DNA of 64,000 bases from Allotamlana fucoidanivorans. Lineage in GTDB: Bacteria; Bacteroidota; Bacteroidia; Flavobacteriales; Flavobacteriaceae. Each line of letters opens with the position of its first letter. Positions within the stretch are counted from its first letter, which is position 1. Both the position numbers and the translations under genes were made by a program. Shown piece after piece: positions 9,237 through 17,709 of the stretch. The notes beneath the pieces are model-generated. The model saw nothing but the letters and a program-made list of their open reading frames with translations. It did no database searches and was not told the DNA's origin. The stretch covers positions 2,418,001 to 2,482,000 of the forward strand of contig NZ_CP074074.1 in NCBI RefSeq assembly GCF_045788535.1. Reading direction: 5' to 3'.

Positions 9237-10298
9237 TTATTGAGAATCAAAATAATTGACCAACAAGGCAACTACATAGTTGTAACTCTGCAAACCTTTG
9301 CTCTGTCTGTTGGCTTTGAGGAAGTTATTATAAAAAACCTTAAAAAAAGGTTCGGTAGGGTTTTGATGTGTTTCCCAAAACGAACGGACTTCTTCATAAT
9401 TCTTTAAAATACCCTTATTAACGGTTTGTACTATCTCATTGTAAGCATCTTCATCACGTCTGTATATTTCATTGAGACAAAACCTTAAACCAAACGTGTA
9501 TCCTGTGTATTTAAAATAAATGTTGTCGTGATTAATACTTGATAGGCAAGCAATAAAATTGGCTTCATTTTCAGCAGCATAACCTAATTGATGAGCCACC
9601 TCATGGGCTGCAGTTGTGGGAAATTTATAAATAGGTATAATGGCATCAACCTGAGCTTCGTTAGTGAAAGGGTTTAAATAGCCACTAAATCCCATATAGG
9701 TTAAAGGATAACTAAATAATGATTTTTTTATGCTTCTTGGGTGGTACTTTAGATGTGGGAATGCTGTTTGTAAATTATCATAGCCATGAGGAATTAAATC
9801 CAATATTTCGTGTTTAGTAAAAGGTAAAATCACTTTTATTGTGTCATTTTTGGTAATACTTAAATGTAAGTTGTTGGCTTCGGTTATAAGTTTTCTAGTT
9901 ACTTCAATTAATTGCTCGGTGGTATAATCTTTTTCTAAATGTAAACTTTTGTGAAGCGGTAATCGGTAGTAGTTTAAACCCCAAAGTATATGGAAGGCAC
10001 CGTAAAGTATTGCCAGAGCAGCAACAATATCAATTAGCCAATTTTTTAAATCATATTTTAGGCGTTTTCTGTTTATGTAAAACCATCTTATTATATAGAT
10101 TATGGCACAGCTGTAAATGATATCACCAAATGAAAAGGGGAGCCAACCTAAGGTAAACCTAAACAGTTTTGAAATTAACGGATATATACCATTACTGTAA
10201 TATTGCTCTATAAATTCGGGGTCATTTGAAAGCCATTTGACTACAACAATTTGTAATACAAGTGATAAGGCTACAATGTTTTTTTTCTTTTTTAGCAT
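9237..10298 (-). CDS. DUF3810 membrane protein with metallopeptidase-like HExxH motif
   Basis: A 353-residue protein. Three hydrophobic segments occupy about residues 8-115 (VALSLVLQIVVVKWL, WLPFSFGDIIYSCAIIYIIRWF, IDIVAALAILYGAFHILWGL). The C-terminal part contains HEVAH at 232-236 followed by AAENEANF. This HExxH...NExxF arrangement is that of a zinc metallopeptidase and is typical of DUF3810, a Bacteroidetes family. The substrate is unknown and catalysis is inferred from the motif only. It stands between the LamG gene and the divergent pepD. Confidence 0.85.
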   Translation of the reverse strand: MLKKKKNIVALSLVLQIVVVKWLSNDPEFIEQYYSNGIYPLISKLFRFTLGWLPFSFGDIIYSCAIIYIIRWFYINRKRLKYDLKNWLIDIVAALAILYGAFHILWGLNYYRLPLHKSLHLEKDYTTEQLIEVTRKLITEANNLHLSITKNDTIKVILPFTKHEILDLIPHGYDNLQTAFPHLKYHPRSIKKSLFSYPLTYMGFSGYLNPFTNEAQVDAIIPIYKFPTTAAHEVAHQLGYAAENEANFIACLSSINHDNIYFKYTGYTFGLRFCLNEIYRRDEDAYNEIVQTVNKGILKNYEEVRSFWETHQNPTEPFFKVFYNNFLKANRQSKGLQSYNYVVALLVNYFDSQ

Positions 10299-10449
10299 GA
10301 GTCAAAAATAATAAAAATTTGTACCCTTGTGTATTGACAATCTATTAAGGTTTCTTCCTGCTTTCCGTTATATCTTTTTTATTCGTTCCTCAAAAACAAA
10401 AGGATGCCACTTCAATCAGGAGTAGCCGCCAAAAGCTATCCGTTTTTGC

Positions 10450-10457
10450 TACCTTTG
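10450..10457 (+). promoter_or_regulatory. -7 box of pepD
   Basis: TACCTTTG matches TAnnTTTG 22 bases upstream of the pepD start codon. No clear -33 TTG was seen. Confidence 0.5.
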
Positions 10458-10479
10458 CCATCTAAAAATACAACTAAAA

Positions 10480-11940
10480 ATGAGCCAAGAAATAAGACAG
10501 TTAGAACCACAAGCACTTTGGAATAAGTTTGCCGATTTAAATGCCGTACCACGCCCTTCAAAAAAAGAAGAACGGGTCATAGCTTTTATGAAAGAATTTG
10601 GTGAAAATCTGGGACTTGAAACCTGTGTTGATGAGGTGGGTAATGTTATCATTAAAAAGCCAGCAACACCAGGTATGGAAAATAGAACTACCGTGGTGAT
10701 GCAATCTCACTTAGATATGGTACATCAAAAAAATAATGAGACCCATTTTGATTTTGATGCTCAAGGTATTCAAATGTATGTTGATGGTGATTGGGTACGT
10801 GCTAATGGTACAACACTAGGCGCAGACAACGGTATAGGGGTAGCAACTATTATGGCTGTTTTAGAAAGTAAAAATATACCGCATCCTGCTATTGAAGCCT
10901 TGTTTACTATTGATGAAGAAACTGGAATGACAGGAGCTATGGGACTCAAAGGAGGTTTGTTGTCTGGAGGTATTCTCTTAAATCTAGATACAGAAGAAGA
11001 TAATGAAATAGGTGTTGGTTGTGCCGGCGGTATTGATGTTACGGCCAAAAGAACATATGATGAAGAAGAGACACCTGAGTTTAAGGTTGGGTATTGTATC
11101 AATGTAAAAGGGCTTCAGGGAGGGCATTCTGGTATGCAAATACATGAAGGCTTGGGTAATGCTAACAAAATTATGAACCGCATTTTATTTGATGGTTTTG
11201 AAAATTATGGATTACGTATTTCTGAGATTGATGGTGGTAGTTTACGTAATGCTATTCCGCGTGAAAGTACAGCCATTGTTGCTATAGATGCAGTACACGA
11301 AGATGCTTTTTTATTAGACATGGCCATGTTGGGCAATATCATAAAAAAAGAACTAAAAACTATGGAGCCCGACTTAAAAATTGAGGTTTCAAAATGTAAA
11401 ACCCCAAAGCAGATTATGGATCTTGGTGTTCAGGAAGGTTTTACACGCGCTATGTACGCCGCTTTAAATGGTGTGTACAGAATGAGTGCAGATATTCCAG
11501 ATTTGGTTGAAACATCAAATAATATAGCTCGTGTTATTGTAAAAGGAGGTACTATTCAAGTGGAATGTTTAACCCGCTCTTCTGTTGAAAGTGCTAAGAT
11601 AGATTTAGCAAACACCTTACGTGCAACTTTTGAGTTAACAGGTTGTGAAGTAGAATTTTCTGGAGATTACCCAGGGTGGACACCCAATATGGATTCGGCT
11701 ATCTTAAAAGTAATGTCTGATTTGTACGAAACATTAAATGGAGAAAAACCGCATGTGGCGGCATGTCATGCAGGTTTAGAGTGTGGTATTTTAGGAACTC
11801 ATTATCCCGATATGGATATGATTAGTTTTGGTCCGAATATAAAAGGAGCACACTCACCTGATGAACGCGCTCAAATATCTTCAGTTCAAAAATATTGGAA
11901 GTTTGTGTTAGAAATTTTGAAGCATATTCCAGAAAATTAA
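10480..11940 (+). CDS. pepD: Aminoacyl-histidine dipeptidase (beta-Ala-His dipeptidase, M20 family)
   Basis: A 486-residue cytosolic zinc peptidase that hydrolyses Xaa-His and related dipeptides. M20 metal ligands are visible: HLDMVHQK near 84 (His), TLGADNGIGV near 112 (bridging Asp), the DEETGM catalytic/ligand Glu pair near 146, and CHAGLECG near 428. The dimerisation (lid) domain lies between (KGLQGGHSGMQIHEG). Length matches PepD. The start ATG is 22 bases after a -7 box, and a long hairpin terminates it at 11961-11992. Confidence 0.95.
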   Translation: MSQEIRQLEPQALWNKFADLNAVPRPSKKEERVIAFMKEFGENLGLETCVDEVGNVIIKKPATPGMENRTTVVMQSHLDMVHQKNNETHFDFDAQGIQMYVDGDWVRANGTTLGADNGIGVATIMAVLESKNIPHPAIEALFTIDEETGMTGAMGLKGGLLSGGILLNLDTEEDNEIGVGCAGGIDVTAKRTYDEEETPEFKVGYCINVKGLQGGHSGMQIHEGLGNANKIMNRILFDGFENYGLRISEIDGGSLRNAIPRESTAIVAIDAVHEDAFLLDMAMLGNIIKKELKTMEPDLKIEVSKCKTPKQIMDLGVQEGFTRAMYAALNGVYRMSADIPDLVETSNNIARVIVKGGTIQVECLTRSSVESAKIDLANTLRATFELTGCEVEFSGDYPGWTPNMDSAILKVMSDLYETLNGEKPHVAACHAGLECGILGTHYPDMDMISFGPNIKGAHSPDERAQISSVQKYWKFVLEILKHIPEN

Positions 11941-11960
11941 CAAGATACATTACATTTGAA

Positions 11961-11998
11961 ATAAGGCTATAATCTAAAAGGTATAGCCTTATTTATTT
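11961..11998. terminator. Bidirectional terminator between pepD and the PPOX-fold gene
   Basis: ATAAGGCTATA (11961-11971) pairs perfectly with TATAGCCTTAT (11982-11992). The two genes converge here and the right arm overlaps the end of the minus-strand gene. Confidence 0.75.
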
Positions 11999-12550
11999 TG
12001 GAGTGTTGCTTTCAAAAATATTTGTTTCAAAGCCGTCAATGCTTTTCGTGTTTTTGTTTTTCCAGTACGCTTCAATTCTGTCATGACCCTGCTTTTCAGC
12101 CCAATCATTGAGTAGTGTTCTGTCTTCTCTAAAATCCATGAAAGGCACTGAGTAGCCGCATGAAGATTGTACCAAATCTACTTGCATTTCAATAATTTGT
12201 CTGGCGCCCACATTTTCAGGAAAAAGATGTTTGTATTCTTGATATTCTTGATCTCTTTTGTGAAATATTTTGGCATGCCCATAAAGCCTTAAAATCATAG
12301 GCTTTCCTTCAAAAGCACAAAACATAATAGTCATTCTGTCATTTTTAGGAAGGTGTGCCGCAGTTTCATTACCACTACCCGTTAAATTAAGCCAAACTAC
12401 TTTGTTCCTTTCAATAATTCTTAAAGCATCAGTTCCTTTAGGAGATAGATTAACACGTCCTTCTTGGGCAGCTGTGGCAACAAAATAGATATGCTGCTTT
12501 TCTATAAAAACTTTTTGTTCATTTGATATAAAATCGAATTGTTTTCCCAT
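11993..12550 (-). CDS. Pyridoxamine 5'-phosphate oxidase-fold flavoprotein
   Basis: A 185-residue single-domain protein with the split-barrel FMN-binding fold. Visible family marks are IYFVATAAQEGRVNLSPKG near 22-40, VVWLNLTGSGNETAAHL near 51-67 and RMTIMFCAFEGKPMILRLYG near 72-91. These are typical of the PPOX-like group rather than true PdxH, which has a different C-terminus. A flavin- or haem-linked redox role is possible but the substrate is unknown. It is a single gene facing pepD. Confidence 0.85.
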   Translation of the reverse strand: MGKQFDFISNEQKVFIEKQHIYFVATAAQEGRVNLSPKGTDALRIIERNKVVWLNLTGSGNETAAHLPKNDRMTIMFCAFEGKPMILRLYGHAKIFHKRDQEYQEYKHLFPENVGARQIIEMQVDLVQSSCGYSVPFMDFREDRTLLNDWAEKQGHDRIEAYWKNKNTKSIDGFETNIFESNTPK

Positions 12551-12641
12551 GTTTTTTGAAAAGAAATAGTTAATACGAAGTTTCGAAGGTCAGTATACTA
12601 GTATTGCTCTTAAATTATTTTATTGTTTGTTGCTAGTAATA

Positions 12642-13211
12642 TTACTCAATGCTTATTTCATCAATTTCCCAAAGACCATTAAACGCATTAAAAATTGGTT
12701 TTATAGCTAACTGCATGAGACGTTTGTTAATATTACCGAATTGGGTTAACTCAATTGTGTAGGTTGCAAAATCAGTATCGTTTGCACTTATTGGAATAGT
12801 TACCCAATTTTGCTCATCCCAGTTAATGTTATCCATATCAATTGTCCAAAATCCTGCACCCTCGTTCCTCGTGTATAATGCAATTTTCATTTGATTGGCA
12901 TAGCTACTATTTTTTAATTTTACTTTTAGTTTTTTACATGCACTTAAATCTGTGTATAACCATGGCGCACTTTTTACAGTAGCCCCTCGGTTAAAGGCAT
13001 TTCCAGAAAGTACATCGCGGTTCACATACAAGTTGGTGCCATTTAAGGTTTGCCATCCCATGGTGCTAGCCTCAAATTCCCATGTTCTGCCAGGGCCAGG
13101 ATACATCCGATCATCTTTGGGTATAAAAATAGTATCATCCGTATTAAAAAAGACAGGTTTTAAGCTTGCGCCACGGTAAAATGCACTTATGTCGTGATTT
13201 TCTTGTAACAC
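12642..13211 (-). CDS. C-terminal fragment of the frameshifted GH43 protein (carbohydrate-binding-like domain)
   Basis: A 189-codon frame beginning at a GTG (LQENHDISAFYRGASLKPV). It carries the continuation of the GH43 gene read from 14899: one base shift at 13233-13238 joins SF(F) to EWHGQWYVLQENHD without loss. The last 140 residues (RTWEFEASTMGWQTLNGTN, MKIALYTRNEGAGFWTIDMD, LWEIDEISIE) look like a jelly-roll carbohydrate-binding domain. It has no signal peptide and probably no start of its own, so alone it would not be exported. I infer it is translated only if the frameshift is bypassed, or that the gene is broken. Confidence 0.7.
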   Translation of the reverse strand: MLQENHDISAFYRGASLKPVFFNTDDTIFIPKDDRMYPGPGRTWEFEASTMGWQTLNGTNLYVNRDVLSGNAFNRGATVKSAPWLYTDLSACKKLKVKLKNSSYANQMKIALYTRNEGAGFWTIDMDNINWDEQNWVTIPISANDTDFATYTIELTQFGNINKRLMQLAIKPIFNAFNGLWEIDEISIE

Positions 13212-14899
13212 ATACCACTGACCGTGCCACTCAAAAAACTAGTATGTCCGCCTTTTAAAAAGGGGCCTTTATAGGTGTAAGGACCGTATAGGTTTTTTGA
13301 CATGGCATAGTTTGAACCGTAAACCAAGTAATACCAATCATTACGTTTAAAAAGCGTTGATTTATCATCGGTTTTTAGGATTTCACCATTTTCATTTTGA
13401 ACAATGATTGGTTTTGGTGTTGTGGTTAACGACTTCATGTCTTCCGCTAGGGTTGCCATATAATATGTTCCAGAACCAAAACAAATGGTGTACACATCGT
13501 CTTCAATAAAAATTTCAGGATCATAAGGGTGTACTGGTACAATGCCTTCTTTGAGTAGTGGTTTTCCTAAAAGATCTGTATATGGTCCTGTTATTTTATT
13601 GGCTACCATAACACCTGTATTAATATTTCTATTTGAGAAAAACCAATAGTATTTACCGTTTCTCTCACATATATCACCTGCCCAACAATTGGGTAAGTCT
13701 CCAATGTAGGTTTGTTTGGGGAGAATATCTCTGTGGTGTGTATATGTTTTTAAATCAACAGAAGACCAAACTTCCCATTTATCCATTCTGAAAGATCCTT
13801 TTCCTTCCCATGATTCATCATGTCCTGCAATAAAGAAAAGGGTGTCATTTTGCACCCAAGCATGGGGATCTGCCATGCCATGTTCAGGAACAATAATATC
13901 AATTTTAATAGCGTCGGGGTTTCTGCCAGCTGCGGCATTAGAGCGTCTTAAGAGTTCATCGCGCATCTGCTTGGCATGTAAGGCAAAGGCTTTTTCATTG
14001 CGTTCCTCTACTTCTGGAAAATTTACCCCATTACTGGCTATATCTTTTAGTGAGACGCCGTAGTTACCCAATAAGGCCCAATAAGTAGCGGCATCAGAAT
14101 CATCAACTCTATTTTTTGTGAATTTCCCCTCAGCAAAAATTTTCCCTAAGTTACTGTCTTTAAATAAACTGTAATATTCTTTTCCTTTTGGGCCACCTTC
14201 AACAAGGCCGTATTGCCCTATGCCTCCACATTCGTAAAATTCAATATTGCCATTTTTGGCTTTGTTTTTCATGTATTCACATGCAATAGGGTCGGCAAAG
14301 CAGTTGTGAGTATGTTCAGGATTTTTTATACTACCTACATGAAAATTAGAGCTGGTCCAGTGGCTTATAAATCGTGTTTTTTTTAAAATATCGAATCGAT
14401 TATTGTTTAAACAATAACTGACAAAAATAGCTTGCTCAGTTAATGGACCATAACATAAAACATTGATAGTTTCTTTGCTTTGATCAACCTCTTTAAATAA
14501 AGATAAAATAGACGGGTAATTCTTTAAAATATAATTTTTGGTTGGAGAAAAGCTTACCCCCATACCTTTTATTGAAGATTCTAAAAACCGAATAGTGGTT
14601 TGGTAGCCTCCTATGTATTTGTTTAAATTTTTTAAATCTTTTGAGTAGGCACTTGCATAAGTTTCTTCAGCCCATTTTTTTTGATCAATGGTATTTTTAT
14701 TCCACGGATGTGTGGTACTTCCTATTACTACACCTCTCGTGTTAAACATATTTGACATTAAGAGATAACTGGCAACTGCTGAAATATCATCAGGGTCGTT
14801 AATTTGGTAACCACCATCACTGATAAGCCAAACTTTTGGTTTTTGAGAAAACATAGCAGTTGCTACTAATAACATGAAAAGACATAATTTTTTTGTCAT
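13187..14899 (-). CDS. Secreted nucleoside-hydrolase-like (DUF1593) / glycoside hydrolase family 43 protein, frameshifted near 3' end
   Basis: The start at 14899 gives a signal peptide (TKKLCLFMLLVATAMFSQ); a longer frame begins 10 codons upstream but spoils it. Residues about 20-320 (KVWLISDGGYQINDPDDIS, NTRGVVIGSTTHPW) resemble the Sde182/DUF1593 nucleoside-hydrolase-like fold. From about 330 comes a five-bladed GH43-like propeller (MADPHAW, CWAGDICERNGKYYWFFSN, HPYDPEIFIEDD). By eye, the family's general-acid Glu before LFKRN appears as Asp. The frame leaves homology at SFLSGTVSG; shifting back one base in a run of six T restores SF-EWHGQWY and continues through 12642, for a protein of about 752 residues. 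It probably acts on a plant or algal polysaccharide; no linked SusCD pair is close. Confidence 0.75.
   Translation of the reverse strand: MTKKLCLFMLLVATAMFSQKPKVWLISDGGYQINDPDDISAVASYLLMSNMFNTRGVVIGSTTHPWNKNTIDQKKWAEETYASAYSKDLKNLNKYIGGYQTTIRFLESSIKGMGVSFSPTKNYILKNYPSILSLFKEVDQSKETINVLCYGPLTEQAIFVSYCLNNNRFDILKKTRFISHWTSSNFHVGSIKNPEHTHNCFADPIACEYMKNKAKNGNIEFYECGGIGQYGLVEGGPKGKEYYSLFKDSNLGKIFAEGKFTKNRVDDSDAATYWALLGNYGVSLKDIASNGVNFPEVEERNEKAFALHAKQMRDELLRRSNAAAGRNPDAIKIDIIVPEHGMADPHAWVQNDTLFFIAGHDESWEGKGSFRMDKWEVWSSVDLKTYTHHRDILPKQTYIGDLPNCWAGDICERNGKYYWFFSNRNINTGVMVANKITGPYTDLLGKPLLKEGIVPVHPYDPEIFIEDDVYTICFGSGTYYMATLAEDMKSLTTTPKPIIVQNENGEILKTDDKSTLFKRNDWYYLVYGSNYAMSKNLYGPYTYKGPFLKGGHTSFLSGTVSGMCYKKITT
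13233..13239 (-). other. Frameshift site in the GH43 gene (T_TTT_TTG)
   Basis: In the mRNA sense the codons are AGT TTT TTG AGT. A -1 shift, or one missing T, joins the two halves of the protein. The heptamer T_TTT_TTG has the exact phase of a classical -1 slippery site, but a one-base deletion or sequencing error in a homopolymer is the simpler reading. Confidence 0.7.
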
Positions 14900-15017
14900 T
14901 ATATAAGAGGTATAGTTTAGTGTACTCAAATATATAATATAAGAAAAGAATTAACATAATGTTATAAGAGGTTAGTTTAGGGATTGCAAAAGGACTCTTA
15001 TGAGGTGATAACAAGTG

Positions 15018-15239
15018 TCAAGGCACTGGATCATACCCAGAACCACCCCAAGGGTGACAACTAAATATGCGTTTTATAGCAAGCCAACCGCCTTTTAATA
15101 AACCATGCTTTTGTAGGGCTTCTTTACTGTAGTGTGAGCACGTTGGTTGGTATCTGCATGTTGCAGGCGTTAATGGTGATATAAAGGTTTGGTATACTTT
15201 AATCAATAGCAAGAAAGGAAAAATGAGTATTTTTTTCAT
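15018..15239 (-). CDS. yidD: Membrane protein insertion efficiency factor YidD
   Basis: A 73-residue protein with an N-terminal amphipathic/hydrophobic segment (ILIFPFLLLIKVYQTFISP). The YidD cysteine signature follows: CRYQPTCSHYSKEAL, then GGWLAIKRIFSCHPWGGSGYDPVP. YidD assists YidC-dependent insertion of inner membrane proteins. Length is normal. It lies 92 bases downstream of cysS on the same strand, whereas in many bacteria it sits next to rnpA. Confidence 0.95.
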   Translation of the reverse strand: MKKILIFPFLLLIKVYQTFISPLTPATCRYQPTCSHYSKEALQKHGLLKGGWLAIKRIFSCHPWGGSGYDPVP

Positions 15240-15331
15240 TCTGAGTGTATCAAAAGAAACCAGCGCTTATATGATTTTATAATTTGGTTACCTGATTTTA
15301 TTTAAATAAGTTCAGAATAACACTTGGGCAC

Positions 15332-16813
15332 TTAGTTTATAGAAAAGGTAGTACCGTCTTTACCATCTTTTAACTGAATACCAACAGCAGCCAATTCATC
15401 TCTTATTTTATCTGAAAGAGCAAAGTCTTTATTTACGCGTGCTTCTTGTCTTAGTTTTATTAGAACATCAACAGCACCTGATAACTTATCAGAATTGGTG
15501 TTGCTTTCAGCCGTGTTTTCAAGCCCTAAAATATCAAATACAAAGTTATGTATAGTGATTTTTAATAGGTTTAAATCGTCTTTGGTTATAGAGGCCTTGC
15601 CTTCCTTGATTTGATTTATAAATTTTCCAGCTTCAAATAAATGAGCAATTAAAATAGGTGAATTAAAATCGTCATTCATAGCATCATAACATTTTTGTTT
15701 CCAAGTAGGAATATCAAATGTAGAGTTGTTTGATGTATTTATTTTATTTAATAGGTTTACAGCATCCATTAGTCTATAAAAGCCTTTTTCACTCGCTAAT
15801 AAACCATCATCTGTTAAATCTAAAACACTTCTGTATGATGATTGCGCGTTAAAAAAACGAATAACACTTGGTGAGTAGGCCTTGCTGAAAAAAGAGTTAT
15901 TTCCTGAGAGCAGTTCGTCAGGGTTTACAGTGTTTCCTGTGGTTTTTGACATGCGTTGTCCATTTAGCTCAAGCATATTAGCGTGCATCCAGTAATTAAC
16001 AGGAGAATTTCCTTTAGCGGCTTCATTTTGCGCAATTTCACACTCGTGATGTGGAAATTTTAAATCCATGCCACCACCATGAATATCAAACTGTTCACCC
16101 AGATACTTAGTGCTCATAGCGGTACACTCTAAATGCCAACCAGGAAACCCGTCACTCCATGGTGAAGGCCAGCGCATAATATGTTGGGGCTCGGCTTTTT
16201 TCCAAAGGGCAAAATCTTGAGGGTTTTTCTTATCACTTTGTCCGTCAAGTGCTCTGGTGTTATGTATTAAATCGTCTAGCTTACGTTTACTCAATTTACC
16301 ATACTCATGCGTTTCATTAAACTTATGCACATCAAAGTAAACAGAGCCATTAATCTCATAAGCAAAACCATTCTCAATAATGGTGCTAATTAGCTCGATT
16401 TGTTCAATAATATGACCTGTTGCTGTGGGTTCAATACTTGGAGGTAAAAAATTGAATGTGTTCAATATGTTATGAAAGTCAACCGTATAACGTTGTACCA
16501 CTTCCATAGGCTCAATTTGTTCTAAACGCGCTTTTTTTGTGATTTTGTCTTCACCAGCATCAGCATCATTTTCAAGATGTCCAGCATCCGTAATATTTCT
16601 AACATAGCGCACTTTATAACCCAAATGCTTCAAATATCGAAATACCATATCAAAAGACATAAAGGTTCTTACGTTTCCTAAATGTACATTGCTATAAACT
16701 GTTGGGCCACACACATACATGCCTACATGCCCTTCGTTTATTGGTTTGAATAGTTCTTTCTTTCCGGTAAGTGAATTGTAAATACTTAATTGTTGCGATT
16801 GGTATAACTGCAT
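15332..16813 (-). CDS. cysS: Cysteine--tRNA ligase
   Basis: A 493-residue class I synthetase. The HIGH-type motif is seen as CGPTVYSNVHLGNVRTF near 34-50. The zinc-site motif follows at GWHLECTAMS near 223 and HGGGMDLKFPHHECE near 241. KMSKS appears as QRMSKTTGN near 288-296. The C-terminal helical domain ends with the DALS-type ADKIRDELAAVGIQLKDGKDGT segment (here LSDKIRDEL). It is codirectional with folE, 40 bases downstream, so the two may share a transcript. Confidence 0.97.
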   Translation of the reverse strand: MQLYQSQQLSIYNSLTGKKELFKPINEGHVGMYVCGPTVYSNVHLGNVRTFMSFDMVFRYLKHLGYKVRYVRNITDAGHLENDADAGEDKITKKARLEQIEPMEVVQRYTVDFHNILNTFNFLPPSIEPTATGHIIEQIELISTIIENGFAYEINGSVYFDVHKFNETHEYGKLSKRKLDDLIHNTRALDGQSDKKNPQDFALWKKAEPQHIMRWPSPWSDGFPGWHLECTAMSTKYLGEQFDIHGGGMDLKFPHHECEIAQNEAAKGNSPVNYWMHANMLELNGQRMSKTTGNTVNPDELLSGNNSFFSKAYSPSVIRFFNAQSSYRSVLDLTDDGLLASEKGFYRLMDAVNLLNKINTSNNSTFDIPTWKQKCYDAMNDDFNSPILIAHLFEAGKFINQIKEGKASITKDDLNLLKITIHNFVFDILGLENTAESNTNSDKLSGAVDVLIKLRQEARVNKDFALSDKIRDELAAVGIQLKDGKDGTTFSIN

Positions 16814-16853
16814 GTTGGTTTAAGTAGATGAGTTATTTTGTTTGACTAAGGAT

Positions 16854-17531
16854 TTAAAATGTGGTATCTAGCTTAATATAATCAAGGAATTCTCTGCGAG
16901 TAGCCATATCTTTGAATTTTCCACCAAATTCTGAAGTTACCGTGCTACTTTCAATATCTCTAATTCCTCTTGAATTTACACATAAATGTTTCGCATCAAT
17001 AACACAGGCTACATCTTTAGTGCCTAAAACGTTTTGAAGTTCTCTTACAATTTGAATTGTTAATCGTTCTTGAACTTGTGGGCGTTTTGCAAAATAATCT
17101 ACCACCCGATTCATTTTAGATAATCCAACCACGGTGCCATTTGAAATGTAGGCAATATGTGCTCTACCAACTATAGGCAATAAGTGGTGCTCACAGGTTG
17201 AGTATACAGTAATGTTTTTTTCAACCAACATTTCACCGTACTTGTATTTGTTATCAAACGTTGAGGCACTAGGTTTTTTATCGGGATCAAGCCCACCAAA
17301 AATTTCTTTAACAAACATTTTTGCCACGCGGTTTGGTGTACCTTTTAAGCTATCGTCTGATAAGTCTAAGCCTAAGGTTTCCATAATATGACGCACATCG
17401 TCTTTAATAATATCTATCTTTTCTTCATTAGAAAGTTTGAAAGCATCTTGCCGTAAAGGCGTATTTTCAGAGGTTCCAATGTGCTCATTTCCAAGAGCGT
17501 CAAAATCTTCTAAGTTGTTATCAAATTTCAT
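16854..17531 (-). CDS. folE: GTP cyclohydrolase I
   Basis: A 225-residue enzyme of tetrahydrofolate (and pteridine) synthesis that converts GTP to dihydroneopterin triphosphate. The zinc and active-site motif CEHHLLPIVGRAHIAYI lies near 112-128. GLSKMNRVVDYFAKRPQVQERL near 140 and HLCVNSRGIRD near 183 with the second zinc Cys are also visible. The N-terminal 40 residues are a variable extension. A -7 box (TATCTTTG) lies 25 bases upstream of the ATG. folP is present at 34.4-35.3 kb. Confidence 0.97.
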   Translation of the reverse strand: MKFDNNLEDFDALGNEHIGTSENTPLRQDAFKLSNEEKIDIIKDDVRHIMETLGLDLSDDSLKGTPNRVAKMFVKEIFGGLDPDKKPSASTFDNKYKYGEMLVEKNITVYSTCEHHLLPIVGRAHIAYISNGTVVGLSKMNRVVDYFAKRPQVQERLTIQIVRELQNVLGTKDVACVIDAKHLCVNSRGIRDIESSTVTSEFGGKFKDMATRREFLDYIKLDTTF

Positions 17532-17555
17532 CTGTAATACTCAAAATTGAATTTG

Positions 17556-17563
17556 CAAAGATA
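17556..17563 (-). promoter_or_regulatory. -7 box of folE
   Basis: Minus-strand TATCTTTG, 25 bases before the folE start codon, fits TAnnTTTG. A clear -33 TTG was not found. Confidence 0.55.
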
Positions 17564-17658
17564 AGCATTTCTAGTTTGTTACACTTGGTCTTAACAAATA
17601 AATAATATGTACACTTAGTCTGATGCTTTTTGTAAAAATTACAGTTAACTTTTAGAGA

Positions 17659-17686
17659 TAAAAAAGCCTGAAAGTTAATTCAGGCT
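17659..17686 (-). terminator. Terminator of the FadL-type porin gene
   Basis: On the minus strand AGCCTGA pairs with TCAGGCT across an 8-base loop, followed by TTTTTTATC. Confidence 0.8.
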
Positions 17687-17709
17687 CAGTATTGGTAATT
17701 TTGTGTGTT

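Noticed and set aside
14817..15014. A 65-codon minus-strand frame between the GH43 gene and yidD
   Set aside because: It overlaps the GH43 signal peptide in another phase and has no protein-like features.
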